A DNA stretch of 64,000 nt, taken from Mesorhizobium sp. (lineage in GTDB: Bacteria; Pseudomonadota; Alphaproteobacteria; Rhizobiales; Rhizobiaceae). A model generated the notes under the pieces. It saw only the letters and a program-made list of their open reading frames with translations, was not told the DNA's origin and did no database searches. The translations under genes and the position numbers were made by a program. Positions 57,016 to 64,000 of the stretch are shown here, in pieces (the first letter of the stretch is position 1; each line of letters begins with the position of its first letter). The stretch covers positions 62,001 to 126,000 of the forward strand of contig SAQL01000003.1 of assembly GCA_004020645.1 (NCBI GenBank), read 5' to 3'.

Positions 57016-57993
57016 TCAGCCGATCGTTTCGCGAATGGCGGCCTCGATGCCCGCCGCATCCAGCTGGTAGTGACGATAGAGATGCGTCGGCGGCGCGATC
57101 AGGCTGTACTCGTCCCGGATGCCATGACGGACCAGCCGTGCCGGGCTGCCGGCCTCCGCCAGGACTTCAGCGACAGCGCCACCCAGTCCGCCGACAATAT
57201 TGTGCTCCTCGATCGTCATGATGACGCGCGACTTGGCCGCCGCCGATAGTATCGCGTTAGTGTCTAGCGGTTTGATCGTATGCATGTCGATAAGCCCGAC
57301 CGACTTGCCCGCCGCACGCAGCGTTCGAAAGGCCTCGCGGGATGGATGAACCATCGAGCCGCAGGCAATCATGGTGAGTTCCGAACCTTCGGCGTGAACG
57401 ACTGCCTGGCCGAACTTGAAATCCACCCCATCGTCATAAACTTTTGGTTCTTGGCCACGACCGATGCGGAAATAGATCGGCTGCGCATGCGTTACCGATG
57501 CCCTAACCGCCGCTGCCAATTGCGGTCCATCGGCCGGTGCGACCACTGTCAGGTCCGCAATGCTGCGCATGATGGCGAGGTCTTCGGTCGCGTGGTGCGA
57601 GGTGCCGTAGAAACCAAGCGAGATACCGGCATGATGGCCGATCAACCGGACCGGCAATGCCGAGTAGGCGACGTCGGTGCGGATCTGCTCGCAACAGAGC
57701 AGGGCCAGAAAAGAAGCGAAGGTTGCAACGAACGGCATGGCGCCGGTGGTGGCCATGCCGGCTGCGGCCGAAACCATATTCTGTTCGGATATGCCGAACT
57801 GGGTGAAGCGCTCAGGGAAGCGCTGCGCGAACCGAACTAGCCCGTTCGAATATTGCAGGTCTGCGGTGCCCGCAACGACCGGATGGCCTTCTTCAACCAG
57901 TTCGATAAGCGCGTTGGATAGGTAGCTTAGGCCGGGCGCCCGTGCGTTGATCTGGCGATACTGCCAGGAATTCGGGTCGATCGGACCGTTCAT
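57016..57993 (-). CDS. Transketolase C-terminal subunit
   Basis: 325 aa with the pyrimidine-binding and C-terminal domains of split transketolase: ERFTQFGISEQNMVSAAAGMATTG (GISEQ motif with the catalytic Glu), PVRLIGHHAGISLGFYGTSHHATEDLAIMRS, and TIEEHNIVGGLGGAVAEVLAEAG. It needs the N-terminal subunit encoded just upstream, with which it overlaps by 4 bases. Split transketolases of this type serve secondary sugar or sulfosugar routes as well as central metabolism; the substrate is not determined. Confidence 0.92.
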   Translation of the reverse strand: MNGPIDPNSWQYRQINARAPGLSYLSNALIELVEEGHPVVAGTADLQYSNGLVRFAQRFPERFTQFGISEQNMVSAAAGMATTGAMPFVATFASFLALLCCEQIRTDVAYSALPVRLIGHHAGISLGFYGTSHHATEDLAIMRSIADLTVVAPADGPQLAAAVRASVTHAQPIYFRIGRGQEPKVYDDGVDFKFGQAVVHAEGSELTMIACGSMVHPSREAFRTLRAAGKSVGLIDMHTIKPLDTNAILSAAAKSRVIMTIEEHNIVGGLGGAVAEVLAEAGSPARLVRHGIRDEYSLIAPPTHLYRHYQLDAAGIEAAIRETIG

Positions 57994-58871
57994 TGCGACG
58001 TACCTCCGCGCTTGATCTCTTCGGCGGCCAGAGCCTCGTCTGCAGGCGCCAGGTAACCGAGATGCCAGCCGGGCTCGGTTTCCATGTAGCTTACGCCCTT
58101 GCCTTTCGAGGTTCGGGCGATGACACAGACCGGCTGGGTGCGGTTCGTATCGGTCTTGATGGATCGCAGGAGGGTCGAAAGGGCCGCCACGTCATGGCCG
58201 TCAACCTCATGCACCTGCCAACCGAAGGCACTCCACTTGCCGGCGAGGGGTTCGATGCCGATGATGTCGTTGACCTGGCCGTCGAGCTGGTAGCCATTGC
58301 GGTCGACGATCGCGATGAGATTGCCGGCCTTGTGATGCGCCGCCGAAAGCGCCGCTTCCCAAACCTGGCCTTCCTGCATTTCGCCGTCGCCGAGCAGAAC
58401 ATAGACGTCGAAACGCTGTTTGGTTGCGCGGCCCCCCAGCACCATGCCGAGGCCGCCCGACAAAGCGTGGCCGATCGAGCCAGAGCTGAAGTCTATGCCG
58501 GGAACCTTGCGCATATCCGGGTGGTCGCCGAGCGGATTCCCCAGCCTGGTGTATCCGTCGAGGATGTCCTTCGAGAAGAAGCCCCAATCGACTAGTAGCG
58601 GGTACAGCCCGACTGCCGCGTGACCTTTGCCCATAAGGAAGCGATCACGGCCCGGCCATTGCGGCTCGCCGCGCCGCAAGCGCATTGCGTCGTAATAGAG
58701 AGTCGCAAAAATTTCCGCACAGGAGAACACTGATGAGTAGTGGCCAACCTTGGCGATCTGGATCAGGCGTAGCGTCTCCAACCGCACGAACTCTGCCTTT
58801 TCGCGCAAGAGCGCGACGCGGCTCGGATCGAGTAGCGTTGCGAGGTCGGATGAGGGAGAACGGCTCTTCAT
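57990..58871 (-). CDS. Transketolase N-terminal subunit
   Basis: 293 aa TPP-binding half: VGHYSSVFSCAEIFATLYYD, LMGKGHAAVGLYPLL, DFSSGSIGHALSGGLGMVLGG and the TPP/metal motif LLGDGEMQEGQVWEAALSAAHHKAGNLIAIVDRNGYQ. It forms the active transketolase with the next gene. The 870 bases upstream separate it from a divergent GntR gene that may regulate it. Confidence 0.92.
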   Translation of the reverse strand: MKSRSPSSDLATLLDPSRVALLREKAEFVRLETLRLIQIAKVGHYSSVFSCAEIFATLYYDAMRLRRGEPQWPGRDRFLMGKGHAAVGLYPLLVDWGFFSKDILDGYTRLGNPLGDHPDMRKVPGIDFSSGSIGHALSGGLGMVLGGRATKQRFDVYVLLGDGEMQEGQVWEAALSAAHHKAGNLIAIVDRNGYQLDGQVNDIIGIEPLAGKWSAFGWQVHEVDGHDVAALSTLLRSIKTDTNRTQPVCVIARTSKGKGVSYMETEPGWHLGYLAPADEALAAEEIKRGGTSQ

Positions 58872-59745
58872 TGGTCAGTCTCTTTAGGATACCTACCCAA
58901 CATATAACTTATATGACATCGTTGGCTTATGCAACCGCACTTGATCGCAAGAGGATTTTTCCATGAGGCGTGACGAGCGGCTTCAGAACGAGCGCATCGC
59001 CGCCTTCCATGCCGAGCTTGTCGGGGGCGGTGTTAGGCGCCATATTCGTGACGCTGCTCACCGAACGCTCTGGGCCATCAAAATAGGATTTGATATTGGC
59101 CCCGTTCTTGTGCAGCGTCCGATCGGAATTGCGATCCCGTCTCTGTGCTCTCGTACTCACGCAGCGAAGCAACGCGAAGCACGCGATCGGCTCAGGCCAG
59201 TTGTCCAGTGAATGGGTTCACGATGATGGCCAGGCGTTTGACTCCCAGCTGCCGAAAGAGAGCGCCGAAGCTCTTGCAGGGCACCAAACCGGAAGATGGT
59301 CGGAATGGATTCCAACGAAATGAGGCCGTCAAGCGAATTTCCAATTTCCAATTTAGGTCGGCACTCTGTCTGCAAAGTCACAATGATTTCTCTGACGCCC
59401 GTTTGTCATTGTGATTATGCCGATGCACAATCACCTCCACACTCAGTAGGGTGGCGTTCAGTGTCGAGACTTCGACATCGAAGTCCGAAGCCCTCCGGTG
59501 ATCTTTTGGCGCAATGCATTGTGACGGGTACCGCATTGCATCCGAATTACAAATTATAAGTTGCCAGTGGTGTAAATTCACGCTCTTTGGATTCCGCGAT
59601 CTTGCCTGATCGGCCCACCACAGGGACTGTGGAGCAATGCCGCGCTTGTGGTTTGTATGGGAACTGTGGTCCCATAGAAGGGTAGAGACCGGCGAGTCGG
59701 TTGCTGGGTCGAAAGTCAAGTGATTAAGGCAAAAGGTCGAGGCAG
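58872..59745. other. Long gap without a supported gene
   Basis: About 870 bases between the transketolase and the divergent GntR gene. Two leftward fragments (59381 to 59157, with SLESIPTIFRFGALQEL, and 59172 to 58927) look like remains of coding sequence but are short, mutually out of frame and unidentified. The last 300 bases (59400-59700) are lower in GC and look like promoter or intergenic DNA. Confidence 0.5.
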
Positions 59746-60417
59746 ATGGACGTCGCGAAGAACAATCAGTGGAGCCTTTCGTTGCGCACTTACAAAGCCC
59801 TGCGTGAAACTCTCATACTGGGGAGGTTCGCGCCAGGTGAGCGTTTGCTGCTTGACCCTATTGCGCATTCGCTTGGTACGAGCATCACGCCGGTTCGTGA
59901 AGCTTGCATTCGCCTGGTTGGCGAACAGGCGCTGGAATTTAAGTCGGGCCGATTTGCAATGGTTCCTGAATTGACACACGCGCGGTACATGCAACTGCGA
60001 TTAATCCGGCTGGAACTTGAAGGGCTTGCCGCTGAACTCGCATGTGGGCGCGCTGCTCAAAGCGACATTGATGAGCTTTCATCAACACATCGTGCTTTTG
60101 TCGCGGCAGAACGAAGCGGGGATTTCGCTGAGGCCAAGCGATGCAATCGGGCTTTTCATTTTCGAGTCTATCGGCTGTCGGGAATGGAAATGCTCGTCAG
60201 CCAAATCGAGAGCTTGTGGGCGTCGATGGGGCCGATCCTCAGCCTCTTTTACGGCATGCGCGACAACGACTACATCGGAGCCGCTGAGCATGACAATCTG
60301 ATCGCTGCGTTCCGCCGCGGCGACCGCTCCGCAGCACGCGAAGCCATCCAGCAGGACATCATCAGGGGTGGCGCGCCGATCCTGCGCTACCTCAACGAAA
60401 AGGAAGCCGCCGCCTGA
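59746..60417 (+). CDS. GntR-family regulator (FCD domain)
   Basis: 223 aa. N-terminal winged HTH (YKALRETLILGRFAPGERLLLDPIAHSLGTSITPVREACIRL) and an FCD all-helical effector domain (CNRAFHFRVYRLSGMEML with His ligands). Divergent from the transketolase genes and convergent with the amidase operon (60458-64000), either of which could be its target. Typical ligands are carboxylic acids from sugar or amino-acid catabolism. Confidence 0.92.
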   Translation: MDVAKNNQWSLSLRTYKALRETLILGRFAPGERLLLDPIAHSLGTSITPVREACIRLVGEQALEFKSGRFAMVPELTHARYMQLRLIRLELEGLAAELACGRAAQSDIDELSSTHRAFVAAERSGDFAEAKRCNRAFHFRVYRLSGMEMLVSQIESLWASMGPILSLFYGMRDNDYIGAAEHDNLIAAFRRGDRSAAREAIQQDIIRGGAPILRYLNEKEAAA

Positions 60418-60457
60418 CCCGCATCCAGGTCAGCGTTCGGGCCGACAGCATTCGCGG

Positions 60458-61897
60458 CTAGGCGCTGACTTCTGGAAGCCTGTCGGCCCACGGCCGTGCT
60501 TGCTCCAGCTGCCGCGCGAGAGCAAACAGAAGTCCCTCCTGACCGTATGAGGCGGTAAAGTGACTGCCAACGGGCATTCCATTCTCGTCCCAGAAAAGAG
60601 GCACAGTCATTGCAGGCTCTCCAGTCATGTTGGCAAATGGTGTGAAGGGAAGGAATTCCATGAAGCGGTCCATGACCTTGTCGCCGCCATGGACGGCCGC
60701 GTCGAAATGGCCAAGCAGAGGCGGCACAGTCCCCAGCGTCGGGGTCAGCCACACGTCGTACTTGGTCAAGAACGCGGCCATCTCACGCGCGAAGCGGTTG
60801 AAGAAAACTATGTCCACGAGATACTGACCTGCCGTAACCGCCTTGCCATGCTCGTAGAGATACTTATTGAACGCTTCGCAGTGCGCCGCCGCCGTATCAA
60901 TCGCCATGCCCGTCGCCTGCGAGATCAGGTGAATCGTACGCGTGGCTGTCAAAGTCCAGAACCGCCGATAAGTGCGTTCGTACGCCTCATAGTCGAATTT
61001 CGGTTCGACAAACTCGACCGTATGCCCCAGTTCTTCGCACAAGCGAGCCGTACTGTGGACGGCCTCCACACAAGCCCGCTCGAGCCGTGTTCCCAACAAT
61101 GCGGTATCCGTCACGGCGATCCTCAAAGATCGAGGAGGCCGTTCCGTCTGCGACAAAAATGATTCCTGTGGACGTGGGGCCATATAGGGATCCCCCGGCA
61201 TTGGGCCTTCTGTCGCATCGAGGAGCGCTGCACTGTCGCGCACTGTGATTGAGACGCAATGCTCCGCGCCGATGGCGCCGACGCTTCCCTCTCCAAATTT
61301 TGGCGCGTAACTGATTCTCCCCTTGCTTGGCTTCAGGCCGAACAGGCCGCAGCATGACGCAGGTATTCTGATCGACCCCGCTCCATCATTGGCATGTGCA
61401 ACCGGGACCATGCGGGCAGCAACGGCAGCCGCCGATCCTCCGCTCGATCCACCACTCGAGCGCTGAAGGTCCCAAGGATTCCTGCAAGGACCAAACAGGA
61501 TTGGCTCCGTCGTGCCAAGGGTTCCGAATTCGCATGTATTGGTCTTGCCAAGTGTCACGAGGCCAGCGCGGCGATACCGTGCCATGAGTTCGGAGTCGAC
61601 GGGTTCGGGTATGTCAGCCAACAAGGGAGATCCCGCGCTGGTGGGCACTCCCGCATATGCCAGTGAAATATCCTTGATGAGAAACGGCACTCCAGCGAAC
61701 GGGCCGGCCTGGCCTGCCGCCAAGGTGTCCTCCGCCTCTTGGCGCATATGACGTATCACTGCGTTTATCGCGGGGTTCAAGCGGTCGATCCGGTTCCAAG
61801 CCGCATCCACCAATTCCCGAGGTGAGGCTTTGTTTGTCTGAACCAACGCCGCTTGGGCGAGCATGTCCATCCGAGCGATGTCTGTCGTCACGGGCAC
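60458..61897 (-). CDS. Amidase-signature family amidase
   Basis: 479 aa. Catalytic Lys K75 in [10 protein letters not shown], cis-Ser in [17 protein letters not shown] near 151, nucleophile S175 in [11 protein letters not shown]. Full family length. It starts 8 bases after the PotA-like ATPase stop, so it belongs to the aminotransferase-ATPase-amidase operon. The product of import is probably an amide that is hydrolysed, or an N-acyl amine; details are unknown. Unlike the first amidase in the window it has no small partner gene. Confidence 0.9.
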   Translation of the reverse strand: MPVTTDIARMDMLAQAALVQTNKASPRELVDAAWNRIDRLNPAINAVIRHMRQEAEDTLAAGQAGPFAGVPFLIKDISLAYAGVPTSAGSPLLADIPEPVDSELMARYRRAGLVTLGKTNTCEFGTLGTTEPILFGPCRNPWDLQRSSGGSSGGSAAAVAARMVPVAHANDGAGSIRIPASCCGLFGLKPSKGRISYAPKFGEGSVGAIGAEHCVSITVRDSAALLDATEGPMPGDPYMAPRPQESFLSQTERPPRSLRIAVTDTALLGTRLERACVEAVHSTARLCEELGHTVEFVEPKFDYEAYERTYRRFWTLTATRTIHLISQATGMAIDTAAAHCEAFNKYLYEHGKAVTAGQYLVDIVFFNRFAREMAAFLTKYDVWLTPTLGTVPPLLGHFDAAVHGGDKVMDRFMEFLPFTPFANMTGEPAMTVPLFWDENGMPVGSHFTASYGQEGLLFALARQLEQARPWADRLPEVSA

Positions 61898-61905
61898 TTC
61901 TCCGG

Positions 61906-63093
61906 TTAGATCTTGAGGACCACGCCATCGCGAGCCGACCAGGAAACGTGAGTGCTTTCCCCGGATGTCAGCGACGGCCGTACTGAAAGGTTCTGGAGCT
62001 TAATCTTCATGATCTGGCGGCTTTGGGTTTCGGCATGGACCCGAATGTGGTCGCCCAGATAGATCACTTCCGAAATGACCGCAGGCAGGCTGTTGTCCGC
62101 CTGTTGTTCGGGTCCGGAGAGCGATAGCCGCTCCGGCCGCACTGACACAACAACGGTATCACCACGCGAGATGTTGCCGGCATATCTGCTCCGGATAAGC
62201 GCCCCGTCGGATGTCGTCACCGTGCATTCGGTCCCATCTACATCCGAGACGCTGCCGCGAATTGCATTGTTGTCGCCAATGAAACTTGCAACGAACGCGC
62301 TTTGGGGCTGCTCGTAGAGACATTCGGGCGGCGCAATCTGCTCGATCCTGCCATTGTTGAAAATGGCTATGCGGTCGGACATCGTCAGCGCTTCCGACTG
62401 GTCATGCGTGACGTACATTACCGCAAAGCCGAGATTGCTGTGGATGCGCTTGATTTCAAGCTGCATGTGCTCGCGAAGATTCTTGTCGAGCGCGCCGAGC
62501 GGTTCGTCCATCAACACAAGCGCCGGCTCGAACACGAGCGCCCTGGCGAGTGCGACCCGCTGCTGCTGGCCCCCTGAAAGCTGTACCGGCCGCCTTTCGG
62601 CAAAGGCCGACATCTGGACCATGTCGAGCGCCCGCGTAACGCTTGCCTTAATTTCATGTTTCGGGAGTCGGCGGACTTTGAGCGGGTAAGCGAGGTTTTC
62701 CGCCACGGTCATGTGCGGGAAGAGCGCATAGTTTTGGAAAACGACGCCGATGTTTCTGCGGTGCGGGGCAAGATTCTGGATCGGCTGCCCATTCAGGCGG
62801 ATTTGGCCGCTCGATGGCATCTCGAAACCCGCCAGCATCATCAACGAGGTGGTTTTGCCGGAGCCCGAAGGCCCAAGCAGCGTCAGGAACTCGCCATCGG
62901 CGACAACCAGATTGAGATCTTGCACCACCGGCGTTTGGCCATCATAGGATTTGTTCACAGCATCGAATTCGACAAGCACTGACTTGTCGGCCGATGGCGC
63001 TCCACGGTTCGCAGTGTCTTCGGTCAAGAGCCCTCCATCGTGCTTCCGTTCAATCCCAGCACGCGGTGCGGCCCATCCGCGGGCTCGTATCAT
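61906..63093 (-). CDS. PotA-type ABC transporter ATPase
   Basis: 395 aa. Walker A GPSGSGKTTSLMMLAGFE, Q-loop VFQNYALFPHMTV, signature LSGGQQQRVALARAL, Walker B LVLMDEPLGALDK, H-loop THDQ, and a C-terminal TOBE domain (VVSVRPERLSLSG), the layout of spermidine/putrescine PotA. The N terminus (to about residue 37) precedes the family start, so translation may begin at an internal TTG; ATG 63093 overlaps the aminotransferase stop as ATGA. No permease or binding protein is in the window; they may lie beyond the right edge. Confidence 0.9.
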   Translation of the reverse strand: MIRARGWAAPRAGIERKHDGGLLTEDTANRGAPSADKSVLVEFDAVNKSYDGQTPVVQDLNLVVADGEFLTLLGPSGSGKTTSLMMLAGFEMPSSGQIRLNGQPIQNLAPHRRNIGVVFQNYALFPHMTVAENLAYPLKVRRLPKHEIKASVTRALDMVQMSAFAERRPVQLSGGQQQRVALARALVFEPALVLMDEPLGALDKNLREHMQLEIKRIHSNLGFAVMYVTHDQSEALTMSDRIAIFNNGRIEQIAPPECLYEQPQSAFVASFIGDNNAIRGSVSDVDGTECTVTTSDGALIRSRYAGNISRGDTVVVSVRPERLSLSGPEQQADNSLPAVISEVIYLGDHIRVHAETQSRQIMKIKLQNLSVRPSLTSGESTHVSWSARDGVVLKI

Positions 63094-64000
63094 GCGCTGG
63101 CTGGCTCGTGCGTTGCCGCAAATTGCTCTATGGATCGAGCAAGACGCTCAACAAGCAGGTCGATTTCACCGGGCTCGATCACGAAGGGAGGGCAGACGGC
63201 GATGGTGTCACCCATGTTGCGCACGATCACGCCGTTGCTGCGGCACAATCGTTCAACCTGGCTCCCCGCCTTCGTCATCGGGTCGAATGGGCGGCGCGAA
63301 ACGCTGTCGACCAGTTCAATGCCTGCGAGAAGGCCGACGCTTCGGATTTCTCCCACATTCGGGTGGCCCGCCAACTCGGATCTAAGCTTATTGCGCAGAT
63401 GATTGCCGAGCCTGCGCACGGACGTCAAAATATCCATCTCGCGGTAAATACGCAGCGTCTCGGCAGCGACCGCGGCGGCCACGGGATGGCCGGAATAGGT
63501 GAACCCGTGCCCGAAGACGCCGATGGTCGCGGCCTCATCGGCGATACCTTCGTAAATCTCGTTGGACATGATCACAGCGGCGATTGGCATATGGCCCGCC
63601 GAGAGCCCCTTTGCCACTGACATCATGTCCGGCTGAAAACCGAAAGTCTGCGCGCCGAACCAGTTTCCGGTCCGCCCAAATCCGCAAATGATTTCGTCCG
63701 CCATCAGCAGGATGTCATTTCGCTTCAGGATATCCTGCACGAGAGGAAAGTAGTTTGGAGGGGGGATCACAACACCGCCCCCACCCATGACAGGCTCGGC
63801 GATCATCGCGGCGATCGTGTCTGCCCCTTCACTTTGAATTAGCGCCTCCAACTCTGCAGCAAGCCGCCGCCCGAAGGCCTCCGGCGTCTCGCCGATGCGG
63901 CCTTCATGGAATTGGCTCGGCTTGGTCGCGAAGACCACATCCTGCGTCGGCAAGTTGAAACTGCGGTGCATATGCGGCAACCCAGACAGTGCAGACGCCA
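63090..64000 (-). CDS. Class III (omega) aminotransferase, C-terminal part (cut by window edge)
   Basis: About 303 aa of the C-terminal part are visible. AAMIAEPVMGGGGVVIPPPNYF, LLMADEIICGFGRTGNWFG (PLP-binding Asp) and DMMSVAKGLSAGHMPIAAV with the Schiff-base Lys are classic class III aminotransferase motifs. The frame is open at position 64000 (GLPHMHRSFNLP, an internal segment of this family), so the true start is outside. It would transfer the amino group of a polyamine, beta-alanine-like or omega-amino acid to pyruvate. Operon partner of the PotA-like ATPase and amidase. Confidence 0.92.
   Translation of the reverse strand, partial: ASALSGLPHMHRSFNLPTQDVVFATKPSQFHEGRIGETPEAFGRRLAAELEALIQSEGADTIAAMIAEPVMGGGGVVIPPPNYFPLVQDILKRNDILLMADEIICGFGRTGNWFGAQTFGFQPDMMSVAKGLSAGHMPIAAVIMSNEIYEGIADEAATIGVFGHGFTYSGHPVAAAVAAETLRIYREMDILTSVRRLGNHLRNKLRSELAGHPNVGEIRSVGLLAGIELVDSVSRRPFDPMTKAGSQVERLCRSNGVIVRNMGDTIAVCPPFVIEPGEIDLLVERLARSIEQFAATHEPASA

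Noticed and set aside
58927..59381. Two minus-strand frames in the transketolase-GntR gap as a real gene
   Set aside because: They are short, in different frames and match no family I can name, so they are noted only as possible decayed coding sequence.

Overview
The window looks like an accessory, catabolism-rich stretch of a Rhizobiales genome (alphaproteobacterium, probably a Mesorhizobium/Rhizobium-type chromosomal island or plasmid). The grounds are GC-rich coding with many ATGA stop/start overlaps; a thiCOSGED block, a nadABC block with an alphaproteobacterial NadQ/NrtR-like regulator, and panBC side by side, an arrangement remembered from rhizobial symbiosis islands and plasmids; AapJQM-type amino-acid permease genes; and relics of a LuxR-type quorum regulator and a serine recombinase. 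No rRNA, tRNA, CRISPR array or intact transposase was recognised.

Region 1 (1-17.8 kb) is a bidirectional locus. Leftward: a CTP-synthase-like glutaminase relative, an AapJ-like binding protein, an SDR, MmgE/PrpD, an AtzG-like small subunit with its amidase, two creatinase-fold (M24) proteins that have lost metal ligands as in ectoine hydrolase EutD/DoeA, a LysR regulator, an epimerase, a solitary ectoine-synthase-like cupin with its iron triad intact, an LLM flavin monooxygenase and a class I aminotransferase cut by the window edge. Rightward: thioredoxin reductase, two AapQ/M-like permeases without an ATPase, an FMN reductase, a small monooxygenase-like protein and an ArgE-like deacylase. 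I infer one system that imports and remodels or degrades a nitrogenous, possibly cyclic, amino-acid derivative. This is the most novel part of the window.

Region 2 (17.9-19.2 kb) is debris: a frameshifted LuxR autoinducer-binding domain and a frameshifted resolvase. Region 3 (19.2-31.1 kb) is the vitamin block: thiCOSGED behind a TPP riboswitch, nadQ-nadABC with two tandem palindromes in front of nadA, and panBC ending in a rho-independent terminator. A broken LysR gene follows.

Region 4 (32.2-42.4 kb) has a TetR gene divergent from a secreted alpha/beta hydrolase, a RidA-like protein, a complete Liv-type ABC importer (livKHMGF) and an amidohydrolase, then an NMT1-like protein without a signal peptide and a YciI-like protein. 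Region 5 (42.4-48.2 kb) is a GntR regulator divergent from an operon of a beta-hydroxyacid dehydrogenase, FAH hydrolase, extradiol-type dioxygenase and NDP-forming acyl-CoA synthetase. Region 6 (48.2-55.3 kb) is an IclR regulator divergent from a hydroxybenzoate/salicylate-to-gentisate pathway: FAD monooxygenase, aryl-CoA ligase, fumarylpyruvate hydrolase, zeta-GST isomerase, gentisate dioxygenase and a mycothiol-type isomerase relative.

Region 7 (55.3-57.0 kb) holds a broken EamA transporter and a diverged 0.4-kb second copy of the panB-panC junction. Region 8 (57.0-64.0 kb) has a split transketolase, a GntR regulator, and an amidase/PotA-type ATPase/class III aminotransferase operon that runs off the right edge.
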